A DNA stretch of 64,000 bases from Dyella sp. A6 (GCF_036320485.1 NZ_CP132911.1:2604001-2668000); one strand, 5' to 3'. Shown: positions 22,091 to 34,025, counted from the first letter of the stretch. Numbers and translations are program-made. Notes: generated by a model from the sequence alone, not told the origin.

Positions 22091-23101
22091 ATGAACGCCA
22101 TCGACGAACGCGCCGCAGCGCGCCTGGCCTGGACCCGCTCCGTGCTGGGCGACGCCACGCTTGCCCTCGAACCCGCATCCTCCGATGCCAGCTTCCGCAG
22201 CTACTGGCGGACGCGGCACGACGGCAGCAGCTGGATCGTGATGGATTCGCCACCGCAGCGGGAGGACCCGCGCCCCTGGCTGGCGATCGGCACGCAACTG
22301 GCGGATGCCGGCCTGCACGTGCCCGCGGTACGCGCCAGCGACCTCGAACAGGGCTTCCTGCTGATCGAGGACCTCGGCAACCGGCTGTATCTGCCGGAGC
22401 TGACCCCGGACAATGCTGACGCACTGTACGCCGCGGCGATGGACGCGCTGCTGCGCATGCAGACCCGCGTCGATCCGGCCTGGCTGCCGCCGTTCGACCG
22501 CAACGTGCTGGTCAGCGGACTGCAGGTCATGCCCGAATGGTTCCTCCAACGCCACCTCGGCCACACGCCCGACGGCGATGAACGCCGCGTGCTGGACAGC
22601 GCCTTCGAGCTGATCATCCGCAACGCGCTCGAGCAGCCACGCTGCTTCGTGCATCGCGACTACCACAGCCGCAACCTGCTGATCGTCGACGACAACACGC
22701 CCGGCATCATCGACTTCCAGGGCGCCCTGCACGGCCCGGTCACCTACGACCTCGCCTCGCTGCTGCGCGACGCCTATGTCACCTGGCCGCGCGAGCGCGT
22801 CGAAGGCTGGGTCGAGTCCTACCGGCAACGCCTGCTCGACGCGGCGGTGATCGACGGCACGACCACCCGCGAACGCTTCCTGCGCTGGTTCGACCTGACC
22901 GGCATGCATCGCCACGTGCGTGTGCTGGGTCAGTTCTACCGGCTGTGGTACCGCGACGGCAAAGCCGGCTACCTCGCCGACGTACCGCGCGTGTACGACT
23001 ACGTGGTCGCCGTCGCGCGACGCTACCCGGAACTGGCTGAGTTCGCCGCCCTGCTCGAACGGCACGCGGCCGGACGCGACCTGACCCGGGTGGCCGCATG
23101 A
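22091..23101 (+). CDS. amgK: N-acetylmuramate/N-acetylglucosamine anomeric kinase AmgK
   Basis: Aminoglycoside-phosphotransferase-fold kinase that phosphorylates recycled MurNAc (and GlcNAc) at C1. The catalytic HRDYHSRNLL and metal-binding IIDFQGALHGPVTYDLASLL motifs are clear. 336 residues. ATG 22091 is the family start; the frame extends upstream through the inverted repeat without coding signs. It overlaps the uridylyltransferase murU by ATGA. In Pseudomonas the same pair bypasses de novo UDP-MurNAc synthesis and gives intrinsic fosfomycin resistance. Confidence 0.9.
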   Translation: MNAIDERAAARLAWTRSVLGDATLALEPASSDASFRSYWRTRHDGSSWIVMDSPPQREDPRPWLAIGTQLADAGLHVPAVRASDLEQGFLLIEDLGNRLYLPELTPDNADALYAAAMDALLRMQTRVDPAWLPPFDRNVLVSGLQVMPEWFLQRHLGHTPDGDERRVLDSAFELIIRNALEQPRCFVHRDYHSRNLLIVDDNTPGIIDFQGALHGPVTYDLASLLRDAYVTWPRERVEGWVESYRQRLLDAAVIDGTTTRERFLRWFDLTGMHRHVRVLGQFYRLWYRDGKAGYLADVPRVYDYVVAVARRYPELAEFAALLERHAAGRDLTRVAA

Positions 23102-23805
23102 GGCACGCGCTGATCTTCGCCGCCGGCCTCGGCGAGCGCATGCGTCCGCTCACCGATCTCACACCGAAGCCGCTACTGCCGGTGGGCGGCAAGCCGCTGA
23201 TCGTGTGGCACCTGGAAAAGCTGGCGGCGGCCGGGGTGAACTACGTGGTGATCAACACCTCGCACCTGGCCGGACAGTTTCCCGAAGTGCTCGGCGACGG
23301 TGCGCGCTGGGGGCTGCGCATCCGCTATGCCTACGAGGGACCCGTGCCGCTGGAGACTGGCGGCGGCATGCTCAACGCGCTTCCGCTGCTGGGCCCCGAG
23401 CCGTTCATCGCCATCAGCAGCGATGTCTGGACCGATGCCGACCTGCGCGACCTGCCCGTCGAACCTGCCGGACTGGCCCACCTGATGATGGTCGACAACC
23501 CGGCCCACCACCCTTCCGGCGACTTCGCCCTGGACGCAGACGGCCAGCTGCATGCGGAAGGCCCGAACCGACTGACCTACAGCGGCATCGGCGTCTTCCG
23601 TCGCGAATTCATGCACGGCTGGCGGCAACATGCAGGCGATGCGCCCCCCCCCTCGGCGGAGGCCGCGCCCCGCTTCAAGCTCAGGCCGCTGCTGGTCCGC
23701 GCGATGGCACAGCATGCGCTTGGCGGCAATCATTTCCGCGGGCGCTGGACCGACGTGGGCACACCCGAACGGCTGGCCGCACTGGACGCCGAACTGGTCG
23801 CATAG
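23098..23805 (+). CDS. murU: N-acetylmuramate-1-phosphate uridylyltransferase MurU
   Basis: Nucleotidyltransferase making UDP-MurNAc from MurNAc-1-phosphate in the cell-wall recycling route. The pyrophosphorylase signature AAGLGERMRPLTDLTPKPLL is at residues 8-27, followed by VGGKPLIVW, and ISSDVWTD supplies the metal Asp. 235 residues. It is coupled to amgK (ATGA). A run of nine C bases (23644-23652) encodes three prolines at about residues 183-185; slippage there would frameshift the last fifth of the protein. Confidence 0.9.
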   Translation: MRHALIFAAGLGERMRPLTDLTPKPLLPVGGKPLIVWHLEKLAAAGVNYVVINTSHLAGQFPEVLGDGARWGLRIRYAYEGPVPLETGGGMLNALPLLGPEPFIAISSDVWTDADLRDLPVEPAGLAHLMMVDNPAHHPSGDFALDADGQLHAEGPNRLTYSGIGVFRREFMHGWRQHAGDAPPPSAEAAPRFKLRPLLVRAMAQHALGGNHFRGRWTDVGTPERLAALDAELVA

Positions 23806-23817
23806 ACCCGGGCTGGA

Positions 23818-24843
23818 TCACAGCGGTGCTGCCGTGACGGTCACGGTCGGCACCCCCGAAGGTGGCTGTGCAGGCGATTGGGTGGGCGGCTGCGCGGCAG
23901 GTGCCGCCGGCGGTGGCACGGCAGGCTGGCTCGAAGCTGCCGGCTGTTGCGGTACCGCGGCGGTTCCGCCTTCCTGCGTGACTGCGGCGTCCTGCGCCTT
24001 GCGCGTCAACAGCACGATGCTGATGCGGCGGTTGGTCGGGCTGCCCGGATCGGCCTTGTCGAACGGAACCGAATCGGCCAGCCCGACCACGCTGGCCACC
24101 TTGTCCGGCTTCATGCCACCGGCCAGCAACGCACGCCTCGCGGCATTGGCGCGGTCGGCCGAAAGCTCCCAGTTGCTGTAACCACCCTGGCCGCTGTACG
24201 GCGCATCGTCGGTGTGTCCGGCGATGCTGATCTTGTTCGGTGCCTGGTTGATGAAACCGGCCAGCTCGTGAAGGATCGCCACCGTATACGGCTTGAGCGT
24301 GGCGCTGCCGGTATCGAACATGGGGCGGTTCTGCTTGTCCACGATCTGGATGCGCAGGCCCTGCGGGCTGATGTCGATGAGCAGTTGGTCCTTGAATGGC
24401 GCCAGCGCCTGACTGTTCAAGATGGCCGCATGCAGCTGCTGCATCAACTGCTCCAGCCGGGCCTTTTCCTGCTCGCGCGCCACCTGTTCGGCCTGTGCCT
24501 TGGAGATCTTCCGCGACGCATGCAGGTCCTTGCCCGGTCCATGCGGCAGATCCATCGCGCCACCCAGCTTGATCATGCTGTCGCTGGCGCCACCCGGGCC
24601 AAGCATGCCGGGTGGCGCCACGGTCGCCTGGCCCGGCGTCATGCTGGGATTCTTGAAGTATGCGGAAATCGCCGCGCGCTGCTGGCGCGAGCCAATGCCC
24701 AGCAGCCACATGACCAGGAAAAACGCCATCATCGCGGTGACGAAATCGGCGTACGCCACTTTCCAGGCGCCGCCATGATGATGATTCGCCTTGCGGCGTG
24801 CCCGCCGTATGACGACCTGGACCTGTTTGTCGTCCTCGATCAC
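23818..24843 (-). CDS. motB: Flagellar motor stator protein MotB
   Basis: Peptidoglycan-anchoring stator subunit. The single TM segment with WKVAYADFVTAMMAFFLVMW carries the proton-binding Asp32, as in E. coli MotB. An OmpA-like domain follows (about 150-285; AGHTDDAPY, NWELSADRANAARRAL). The C-terminal tail is Pro/Ala/Gln-rich and probably disordered. The start is GTG 24843, overlapping the motA stop (GTGA); the annotated frame upstream belongs to motA. 341 residues. Confidence 0.93.
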   Translation of the reverse strand: MIEDDKQVQVVIRRARRKANHHHGGAWKVAYADFVTAMMAFFLVMWLLGIGSRQQRAAISAYFKNPSMTPGQATVAPPGMLGPGGASDSMIKLGGAMDLPHGPGKDLHASRKISKAQAEQVAREQEKARLEQLMQQLHAAILNSQALAPFKDQLLIDISPQGLRIQIVDKQNRPMFDTGSATLKPYTVAILHELAGFINQAPNKISIAGHTDDAPYSGQGGYSNWELSADRANAARRALLAGGMKPDKVASVVGLADSVPFDKADPGSPTNRRISIVLLTRKAQDAAVTQEGGTAAVPQQPAASSQPAVPPPAAPAAQPPTQSPAQPPSGVPTVTVTAAPL

Positions 24844-25709
24844 GCCGCGGCCCCGTTGCGCGCGCCGTTGAGGTGGTCCTCGAGATCCTGGAAACCCGGG
24901 CGGGTATGCGGCGACAAGGTCTTGCGTGCGAACTCCACCGACACCTTCGGGTTGTAGCCGCGCAGCGACGCGAGCAGGGCAACCTTGACGCACTCGAATG
25001 CGCGCCCGTCCTCGTGCACGCGGCTTTCCATCGCCGCACCCAGCGGACCGACGAAGCCGTAGCACAGCAGGATGCCCAGGAAGGTACCGACCAGCGCGCC
25101 GGCGATATGCTCGCCGATGGTCGAGGTGTTGCCGCTCAACTGCGACATGGTGGTGACGATGCCCAGCACCGCCGCCACGATGCCGAACCCGGGCAATGCA
25201 TCGGCGGCCTTCATCACGGCCAGCGCGGGCGCCTCGGCCTCCTGCTGATGCGTTTCCAGCTCCAGTTCGAGCAGCTGTTCCAGCTCGATCGGATTCATGT
25301 TGCCGCCCACCATCAGGCGCAGGCAGTCGGTGATGAACTCGATCAGCTCATGTTCTTTCATCAACCGCGGATAGGCGGTGAACAGGGCACTCGATTGCGG
25401 GTCCTCGATATGCGACTCCAGCCCCAGCAGCCCCTGTTTGCGGATCACGCCGAAGATGTCGTAGAGCAGTTCGAGCAGGTCGACATAATCCTGCTTGCGG
25501 TACTTCGGACCTTTCAGCAGCGCCATTGCGTTGGACACCGCATGCTTGACGATCTTCGGCGGGTTGGCCGACAGGAACGCACCGAACGAACCGCCGGCGA
25601 TGATCATCAGCTCATACGGCTGCCACAGTGCCAGGATATGGCCGTGCGACAGCACGAAACCGCCCAGCACACAGGAAACGACGACGAGGCAACCGACAAG
25701 GACAAGCAT
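24840..25709 (-). CDS. motA: Flagellar motor stator protein MotA
   Basis: Four-TM stator subunit forming the ion channel with MotB. 289 residues, with helices near 1-22 and 33-50 and a pair at about 165-220; the ADALPGFGIVAAVLGIV stretch holds the conserved prolines. ATG 25709 is preceded by GGAGT and matches the MotA N-terminus, while the longer frame to 25742 does not. No other flagellar gene is in the window, so motAB is a detached stator locus, which is common. Confidence 0.93.
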   Translation of the reverse strand: MLVLVGCLVVVSCVLGGFVLSHGHILALWQPYELMIIAGGSFGAFLSANPPKIVKHAVSNAMALLKGPKYRKQDYVDLLELLYDIFGVIRKQGLLGLESHIEDPQSSALFTAYPRLMKEHELIEFITDCLRLMVGGNMNPIELEQLLELELETHQQEAEAPALAVMKAADALPGFGIVAAVLGIVTTMSQLSGNTSTIGEHIAGALVGTFLGILLCYGFVGPLGAAMESRVHEDGRAFECVKVALLASLRGYNPKVSVEFARKTLSPHTRPGFQDLEDHLNGARNGAAA

Positions 25710-25780
25710 CTGGACTCCGCGCGGGACCCCATGTCCCCGCAAGCCTTATCGGCACCGCGGCAGTAAAGTTGAACGCGCGT

Positions 25781-26851
25781 TTAGGCGCTGCGCATGTCCG
25801 CAGTCTGGGCCGCTTCGCCACGCTCGAACTGGTGCAGGTCGATGTGATCGGTGGAGACCGGCACGTAGCCCTCGCCGAACGCCACGTCACCGGGACGCCA
25901 GCCCGCACGGCAGCGGAAGGCACCCCAGAACCGGCGCAATGCCTCGATCTGCTGGGCCACGATGCCCAGCTCGTTGTCGTGGTCGACCCGCGGATCGCCG
26001 ACGCCGGTCGGCCGTGGCTCCTCGCCGTAGCGCGCGGTGCCGAACAGGATGTCCCACAGCGGGAATACCTGACCGAAATTGCAGTTGTGCAGGTTCGGCC
26101 GGTCCGGGTCCACCCGCATGTGATGCAGCCGGTGATAACGCGGATCGACCAGCAGCTTGTCCAGCACCGGCCCGAAGTTGATCCGCACATTGGCGTGCGA
26201 GAAGTTCTGCAGCAGGTTGCCGATCATCACCAGCAGCACGTAGTCGGCAGGCGACACGCCGATCAGGATGCCGACCAGGGCGAAGATCATCGCCTCGAGG
26301 AAATCGTCCAGGTAGTGGTCGCGGTCGTTCGACCAGCAATTGAGCTGGCGCTGGCTGTGATGCAGGCTGTGCAGCGCCCACCACCACGGAATCGCATGCT
26401 GCATGCGGTGGATCAGGTAATAGACGAAGTCGTAGATGGCGTAATACGCCAGGAACAGGACCAGCGGATGGGAACTGAACCACGGAAACAGTCCCTGCAG
26501 GCTGATCAGTCCACCCGGATCGTTGTCGCCGCCGCCGAACAGCATGCCCAGCGGCGACAGCACCAGATAGGTGAACAGCGGCAGCACACCGAGCAGTTTC
26601 AGCAGCGTGTAGGCACGGTCGATGCGGGTCAGACTGCGCTCCGGCCAGTGCTCCTGCGGCCACAGACTCTCCATCGGCCGGAACAGCAAGGCGATCACCA
26701 GCACCTGGATCACCGCCAGCAGGATGAATGCGGAGATGTCGCGCGGATCGTCCGTCCACGCCGTCATGTGGATGAAAGCCAGTGCAGGCGCGATCGCGTG
26801 GACGGCCAGCCATGTCACCAGTTTCGACCAGATTGCCGCCAGTTCGCCCAT
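25781..26851 (-). CDS. Sterol desaturase/fatty-acid hydroxylase-family membrane di-iron enzyme
   Basis: The 356 residues contain several hydrophobic helices and the eight-His pattern of the family: HRMQHA, HSLHHSQRQLN and, later, HRLHHMR with a following HNCNFG. These bind a di-iron centre for hydroxylation or desaturation of lipids. The gene stands alone between motA and secF. The real substrate (fatty acid, hopanoid, carotenoid or ether lipid) cannot be told. Confidence 0.88.
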   Translation of the reverse strand: MGELAAIWSKLVTWLAVHAIAPALAFIHMTAWTDDPRDISAFILLAVIQVLVIALLFRPMESLWPQEHWPERSLTRIDRAYTLLKLLGVLPLFTYLVLSPLGMLFGGGDNDPGGLISLQGLFPWFSSHPLVLFLAYYAIYDFVYYLIHRMQHAIPWWWALHSLHHSQRQLNCWSNDRDHYLDDFLEAMIFALVGILIGVSPADYVLLVMIGNLLQNFSHANVRINFGPVLDKLLVDPRYHRLHHMRVDPDRPNLHNCNFGQVFPLWDILFGTARYGEEPRPTGVGDPRVDHDNELGIVAQQIEALRRFWGAFRCRAGWRPGDVAFGEGYVPVSTDHIDLHQFERGEAAQTADMRSA

Positions 26852-26943
26852 TGCCGCTACACCCGATGCCGCTTCGGCCTACTCATCAGGACCGGAATTA
26901 TCGCACCGGCACCATTCATCAGGCTTTCGCATGACGGAAACGA

Positions 26944-26972
26944 CGACGGCCCGGAAGGCATCCGGGCCGTCG
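26944..26972 (-). terminator. Intrinsic terminator after secF
   Basis: A perfect 12-bp GC-rich stem (26944-26955 with 26961-26972, five-base loop) lies about 25 bases beyond the secF stop; the T-run after it on the minus strand is short (TTT). It should end the yajC-secD-secF transcript. Confidence 0.6.
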
Positions 26973-26996
26973 CAGGTCGAGCAGGAACCGACGCGC

Positions 26997-27959
26997 TCAG
27001 GGGCGCCGTGCCAGCTCTGGGTTTTCCTTGGTGACCGGCATCAGGTCCTTCTTCGACACGCCCAGCCACAGCAGGATCGGGCTGGCCACGAAGATGGACG
27101 ACAGCGTACCGACCACGATACCGATCAGCATGGTCACGGCAAAGCCGTGCACGCTGGGGCCGCCGAAGAAGAACAGTGCCGCCATCGCGATGCCGGTGAA
27201 CAGCGAAGTGATGATGGTTCGCGACAGCGTGCTGTTGATCGAACGGTTGAGGACTTCCTCCGGCTCGGCCTTGCGGGCCAGGCGGAACAGCTCGCGGATA
27301 CGGTCGAACACCACCACCTTGTCGTTGATCGAGTAACCGATCACCGCCAGCACCGAAGCCAGCACGGTCAGGTCGAACTGGCGCTGCACCAGCGCGATCA
27401 CGCCCAGCGTCACCAGCACGTCGTGCACCTCGGTGACCAGCGCCGCGATCGCGAAGCGGCGCTCGAAGCGGATCCACAGATACAGTCCGATACCGATGAT
27501 CACGAACACCGCCGCGTAGACGCCGCTGCTGCGCAGCTCGGCACCGACCTGCGGGCTCTGGTAGCTGGGGCTGACCACCTTGGCGTCCGGCCGCACGGCC
27601 TGCAGCGCCTTGGCCACGTCCGCCGCGACCAGGTCGAGATTGACCTTGCCGTCCTTCGGCACGTTGTGGGTGTCGTCCTTCGGCTGGAAGCGGATCAGCA
27701 CCTGGCGCGTACCGCCCAGGCTCTGCACCACCGGATCCTCGATGCCACCCTTGACCAGCGCATCGCGCACCTTGCCGGTCTGCACCGGCTGGCTGTACTG
27801 CGCCTGCACCGAAATGCCGCCGGTGAAGTCCAGGCCATAGTTCAGGCCGCGCACCGAGATCAGAACGATCGAGGCGATCACCAGGATGATCGCCAGGCCG
27901 ATGGTGTAGCGGCGCAGGCCGAGGAAGTGGATGTTGCTGTTGTGGTTGAAAATTTCCAT
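26997..27959 (-). CDS. secF: Protein translocase subunit SecF
   Basis: Membrane component of the SecDF complex, which uses proton motive force to help pull exported proteins across the inner membrane. The 320 residues show the N-terminal GLDFTGGISVQ signature, a periplasmic P1-like domain and five further helices, including VIGYSINDKVVVFDRIRE. It follows secD with a 15-base gap. Confidence 0.96.
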   Translation of the reverse strand: MEIFNHNSNIHFLGLRRYTIGLAIILVIASIVLISVRGLNYGLDFTGGISVQAQYSQPVQTGKVRDALVKGGIEDPVVQSLGGTRQVLIRFQPKDDTHNVPKDGKVNLDLVAADVAKALQAVRPDAKVVSPSYQSPQVGAELRSSGVYAAVFVIIGIGLYLWIRFERRFAIAALVTEVHDVLVTLGVIALVQRQFDLTVLASVLAVIGYSINDKVVVFDRIRELFRLARKAEPEEVLNRSINSTLSRTIITSLFTGIAMAALFFFGGPSVHGFAVTMLIGIVVGTLSSIFVASPILLWLGVSKKDLMPVTKENPELARRP

Positions 27960-27974
27960 AGCGTCCGCTTCCCC

Positions 27975-29870
27975 TTACACCGACAGCGTCTTGAGCTTCT
28001 TGCGGCCGCCATGCAGCAGCGCGGTGATCGCGTGCGTCATCGTCACCGAGGTGAACAGCGAGGTGCTGATACCGATGAACAGCGTCACGCCGAAGCCGCG
28101 GATCGCACCCGAACCGATCGTCATCAGCGCCAGCGCCGCGATCAGGTGGGTGACGTTGGCGTCCAGAATGGTCGACCAGGCCTTCTCGTAACCCGCGCGG
28201 ATCGAAGCCAGCGGCGTGGAGCCGTTGCGCAGTTCCTCGCGCACGCGCTCGCAGATCAGCACGTTGGCGTCGATCGCCATGCCCAGCGTCAGCACGATAC
28301 CGGCGATGCCCGGCATGGTCAGGGTCACGCCGATCATCGACATCACCGCCACCAGGATCACCAGGTTGAAGAACAGCGCGATATCCGCCACCAGGCCGAA
28401 CAGCTTGTAGTAGATCGCCGCCGCCACCAGCACCAGGCCCAGGCCCAGCAGCACCGCGTCGAGACCCTTGCTGATGTTCTGCTTGCCCATGCTGGGCCCG
28501 ATCACGCTCTGCGCCACGATGTCCATCGGCGCCGCCAGCGAGCCGCCCTTCAGCAGCAGCGCCAGCTCGGAGGCTTCCTTCGGGCTGCCCAGGCCGTTGG
28601 TCTGGAACTTGTTGCTGAAGACGCCCTGGATGGTGGCGTAGTTGATCACCTTGTATTTGACCTTCGGCGTGCGCACTTCCTTGCCGTCCACCACCTTGTT
28701 GTCGTAGACGGTTTCGACGTAGACCACCGCCATCGGCTTGCCCACGTTGTCGCGGGTGAAGTCGAGCATCTTCTTGGCGCCGACCGAGTTCAGCGTCACG
28801 TTCACGCTGGGCGACCCGTTGTCCGGATCGGTGCCCGACGACGCGTCCACCAGCTCTTCGCCGCTGACGATCACGCGCTTGCTGACCAGGTACGGTTCGC
28901 CATGCGTGCCGTAGTAAAGGTGAGCGTTGGGCGGCACGATGCCGGTACGCACCGCATCCTGCACGGCCGGGTCGCTCGGACCGCCCAGGCCTGCCACGTA
29001 CTGCAGCGTGGCGATGGCGCCGATCACCCGCTTCGCCTCGGCCGGGTCCTGCACGCCAGCCAGGTCGACCACGATCTGGTCGTTGCCCTGGGCCTGGATC
29101 ACCGGCTCGGACACGCCCAGCGCGTTGATGCGGTTGCGCAGCGTGGCCAGGTTCTGGGTGATGGTGGCCTGTGCCAGCTTGCGCAGCGCCTCCGGCTTCA
29201 CCACCGCGTCCAGCACGAAGCGGTCGCCGGTGCTGGGACCGTCGCTGACGTCGAGGTCGGTGAAGGCCGTGGCAATGGCATCGGACGCAGCGGTGCGATC
29301 GGCCGCCGTCGGCAACACCACCACCACGCCCTTGCCGTGGATGCTGTTGCGGGTCACCGAGGTGTAATGGATCTTCTTGTCGCGCAGCAGCGAGGTGATG
29401 TCCTCGGTGTAGCGGATCTCCTGCTTGTTGACCACGTCACGCTGGTCGACCTTCATCAGGAAGTGCACGCCACCCTGCAGGTCCAGGCCCAGCGGCATCG
29501 AGCGCGCGCCGATCGCCTGCAGCCAGCCCGGCACGGTCGACTCGAGGTTGAACACCACGGTGTAGTCTTCGCCGAGCGCCGTCTTGAGCGAATCGGCGGC
29601 GCTGTTCTGCAGGTCGCCGTTGGCGAAACCGATCAGGATGTAGTCGCCCTTGGCCTTGTTGTGCTTGAGGCTGATGTTCTTGTAGGCGATCTTGTCCTTC
29701 TGCAGCGTGGCGACGACCTTCTGCTCCAGTGCCGCATCCACCGGCGCATTGTGCACCGCGGACACCTGCACCGCCGACAGCGGCACGAACGCATTGGGCA
29801 ACGCATACAGAATGCCGAGCACCATCACGATGGCGACCAGCGCGTATTTCCAGCGTGGAAAATCACTCAT
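27975..29870 (-). CDS. secD: Protein translocase subunit SecD
   Basis: Large SecDF subunit of 631 residues. An N-terminal TM, LGLDLQGGVHFLMKV, a long periplasmic P1 head (about 150-440) and the C-terminal membrane domain with GMAIDANVLICERVREE (conserved Asp and Arg of the proton path) are visible. Gene order yajC-secD-secF downstream of tgt is the usual gammaproteobacterial arrangement. Length and motifs look complete. Confidence 0.97.
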   Translation of the reverse strand: MSDFPRWKYALVAIVMVLGILYALPNAFVPLSAVQVSAVHNAPVDAALEQKVVATLQKDKIAYKNISLKHNKAKGDYILIGFANGDLQNSAADSLKTALGEDYTVVFNLESTVPGWLQAIGARSMPLGLDLQGGVHFLMKVDQRDVVNKQEIRYTEDITSLLRDKKIHYTSVTRNSIHGKGVVVVLPTAADRTAASDAIATAFTDLDVSDGPSTGDRFVLDAVVKPEALRKLAQATITQNLATLRNRINALGVSEPVIQAQGNDQIVVDLAGVQDPAEAKRVIGAIATLQYVAGLGGPSDPAVQDAVRTGIVPPNAHLYYGTHGEPYLVSKRVIVSGEELVDASSGTDPDNGSPSVNVTLNSVGAKKMLDFTRDNVGKPMAVVYVETVYDNKVVDGKEVRTPKVKYKVINYATIQGVFSNKFQTNGLGSPKEASELALLLKGGSLAAPMDIVAQSVIGPSMGKQNISKGLDAVLLGLGLVLVAAAIYYKLFGLVADIALFFNLVILVAVMSMIGVTLTMPGIAGIVLTLGMAIDANVLICERVREELRNGSTPLASIRAGYEKAWSTILDANVTHLIAALALMTIGSGAIRGFGVTLFIGISTSLFTSVTMTHAITALLHGGRKKLKTLSV

Positions 29871-29970
29871 GGTTGGGTAATCCCGCAGCGACCGTCCGTG
29901 ATCGCGAAAATCAGCAGCAGCCGTCCTGGCCGCACCTCTCGACGAATGCCCAGTGACGGGCTCCCCTGGC

Positions 29971-30303
29971 TCAGGCCGACTTCAGCGTGCCCTTGGGAAG
30001 CACCTGCGACACCGCCCCTTTCTGCAGCTTCACCTTGACGTTGGGCGCGATCTCGATGGTGAGGAAGGACTCGCCCACCTCGTCGACGCGACCGGCCAAT
30101 CCGCCGTTGGTCACCACCTCGTCGCCCTTGGCCAGCGCGGCGACCATGGCGCGATGTTCCTTCTGCCGCTTGGTCTGCGGGCGGATCATCATGAAATACA
30201 TGGCGCCGAAGATCACCACCATGAAGATGATCATCGACAGTCCACCACCGGCGGCACCGGCGGGTGCGGCCTGGGCGATCACGAAGGGCAACGGAAGACT
30301 CAT
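29971..30303 (-). CDS. yajC: Preprotein translocase subunit YajC
   Basis: Single-TM accessory protein of SecDF, 110 residues. The TM (about 20-42) is followed by the signature MMIRPQTKRQKEHR and a small beta domain with GDEVVTNGGLAGRV. ATG 30303 is the family start; the 16 residues upstream in the open frame are not conserved in style. It precedes secD by about 100 bases. Confidence 0.95.
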   Translation of the reverse strand: MSLPLPFVIAQAAPAGAAGGGLSMIIFMVVIFGAMYFMMIRPQTKRQKEHRAMVAALAKGDEVVTNGGLAGRVDEVGESFLTIEIAPNVKVKLQKGAVSQVLPKGTLKSA

Positions 30304-30514
30304 CAGCTTGTCTCGCAAGTTATGGTGCCAGCTGGATTTTCCGGCAGGCAACCGGTAAAAGACCGTGGATTATGCCACGCCCCCCAAGGCCATGCACTGC
30401 GCCCATCGGCACGGGTGCGGCCACGTTTGACTCGGTATCGGGGCAGTGGACGCCCCATACAAGCCCCCACAGATTAGGAACGCCGGAGCCCCGCGCCGGT
30501 TCCCCGGCACGCCC

Positions 30515-32306
<1,792 letters not shown>

Positions 32307-32320
32307 CGACGCGCCTCCGG

Positions 32321-33352
32321 TCAGACGCCTTGCGGCAGGATCAGCATGGCATCGCCATAGGAAAAGAACCGGTAGCGCTGCTCGACCGCATGACGATAGG
32401 CGTCGAGCATGAACTCGCGTCCGGCCAGCGCCGAAACCAGCATCAGCAGGGTCGACTGCGGCAGGTGGAAGTTGGTAATCAGGCCGTCGATGCTGGTGAT
32501 GCGGTAGCCGGGGAAGATGAAGATCTGCGTTTCGCCCGCGAACGGATGCAACTGGCCATCGACGGTCGCGCTCTCCAGCGCGCGCACTACAGTGGTGCCG
32601 ACCGCAATGACCCTGCCGCCGGCCGCACGGGTACGGTGGATCTTCTCGATCAGCCCCGCCCCCACGTTGAGCCACTCGCTGTGCATGTGGTGCTGGCTGA
32701 TGTCGTCCGCCCGCACCGGCTGGAACGTGCCGGCGCCCACGTGCAGGGTCACGTAACCGAAATCCACCCCGCGCTCGCGCAGCGCGGCCAGCAGCGGCTC
32801 ATCGAAATGCAGGCCGGCGGTCGGCGCGGCCACCGCGCCGGGCTCGCGTGCGTAGACGGTCTGGTAGCGCTCCATGTCGGCCGCGTCGGCGTGCCGCTCG
32901 ATATACGGCGGCAGCGGCATCTCACCCAGCTTCAGCAGCAGCTTCTCGAGCGGCTCGGGCGCTTCGAAACGCAGCCGGAAAAAGCCTTCGTCACGCCCCA
33001 GCACGGTGGCGTGGCTACCATCGGCCAGCTCGATGCGACCGCCTTCCCTGGGCTTCTTGCTGACCCCCAGCTGCACTACCGCCTCGTGCGCACCGGTCAC
33101 ACGCTCGATCAGGATCTCGACCGCGCCGCCAGTGTCCTTGCGCCCGTACAGCCGGGCCGGCAGGACGCGGGTGTCGTTGAACACCAGCAGATCGCCAGGC
33201 CGCAGGAACCCCGGCAAATCGCGGAAAAGCCGGTCCTGCCGCGACTGCGCCGGCACGTCGAGCAGCAGCAGGCGACTGGCGGACCGCTCCGGCAACGGCG
33301 CCTGGGCAATCAGCTCGGGAGGCAGGTCGAAATCGAAATCGGACTTCTTCAA
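32321..33352 (-). CDS. queA: S-adenosylmethionine:tRNA ribosyltransferase-isomerase QueA
   Basis: Makes epoxyqueuosine on tRNA from preQ1 and the ribosyl group of SAM. 343 residues with the family stretches [32 protein letters not shown] and [17 protein letters not shown] [11 protein letters not shown]. The start appears to be TTG 33352, which gives the typical [12 protein letters not shown]-terminus with a GGAAG about nine bases upstream; GTG 33370 is the alternative. First gene of the queA-tgt-yajC-secDF block. Confidence 0.94.
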   Translation of the reverse strand: MKKSDFDFDLPPELIAQAPLPERSASRLLLLDVPAQSRQDRLFRDLPGFLRPGDLLVFNDTRVLPARLYGRKDTGGAVEILIERVTGAHEAVVQLGVSKKPREGGRIELADGSHATVLGRDEGFFRLRFEAPEPLEKLLLKLGEMPLPPYIERHADAADMERYQTVYAREPGAVAAPTAGLHFDEPLLAALRERGVDFGYVTLHVGAGTFQPVRADDISQHHMHSEWLNVGAGLIEKIHRTRAAGGRVIAVGTTVVRALESATVDGQLHPFAGETQIFIFPGYRITSIDGLITNFHLPQSTLLMLVSALAGREFMLDAYRHAVEQRYRFFSYGDAMLILPQGV

Positions 33353-33419
33353 TGGAACAGCTTCCGGCACGGTGAAAGGGTAATTATCCCTCCGATTCGC
33401 CGCCGCGTGCTGGAGGCAC

Positions 33420-34025
33420 CTACAGCCAGCCTTTCTGTCGTGCCAGACGGTAGGCCTCAATGCGATTGGCCGCGCCCAGTTTGCCGATCGCTTCGGAAAG
33501 ATAATTGCGCACCGTGCCGTGCGAGAGGCTGAGTTGCGTGGCGATGTCGTTGGCGGACTGTCCCTCGCCGGCCATGCGCAGCACCTGGCGTTCGCGGTCG
33601 TTCAGCGGATCGGCCTCGGACCAGGCTTCGACCGCCAGTTGCGGATCGATTGCACGACCGCCGCGATGTACGGTGCGCAGGGCTTCCGCCAGGTTCTCTG
33701 CCGGTGCGTCCTTGAGCAGATACCCGGACACGCCCGCATCCAGTGCACGGCGCAGGAAGCCGGGCCGGGCAAAGGTGGTGACGATGATCACCTTGATGCC
33801 CAGCTCGTCATGGCGCTGCAGACGCTGGGCCAGCTCAAGCCCGGTCAGTCCCGGCATTTCGATGTCGGTGACCAGCACGTCCGGCTTCAACCGCTGGATC
33901 TCGCGCCAGGCCGCCTCGCCGTCGGACGCCGAACCGAGCACCTCGATATCGGATTCCAGGTTCAGCAGTGCCGACAGTGCGCCGCGCACCATGGCCTGGT
34001 CCTCCGCCAGCAGTACCCGGATCAC
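33420..34025 (-). CDS. LuxR/NarL-family response regulator, DesR-like
   Basis: A receiver domain (1-120; phosphoacceptor Asp54 in VTDIEMPG, switch Thr and LLKDAP) plus a C-terminal LuxR helix-turn-helix ([21 protein letters not shown]). 201 residues. GTG 34025 has a strong GGAGG six bases upstream. It is the last of four genes: ABC ATPase, permease, kinase, regulator. By analogy with DesKR, it likely controls this exporter or membrane functions. Confidence 0.92.
   Translation of the reverse strand: MIRVLLAEDQAMVRGALSALLNLESDIEVLGSASDGEAAWREIQRLKPDVLVTDIEMPGLTGLELAQRLQRHDELGIKVIIVTTFARPGFLRRALDAGVSGYLLKDAPAENLAEALRTVHRGGRAIDPQLAVEAWSEADPLNDRERQVLRMAGEGQSANDIATQLSLSHGTVRNYLSEAIGKLGAANRIEAYRLARQKGWL

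Noticed and set aside
26622..30038. Very long (1138-codon) plus-strand frame opposite secD/secF
   Set aside because: It is antisense to two unmistakable, complete translocase genes, is rich in His/Arg/Gln from reversed codons, and shows no family motif. It is a high-GC shadow.
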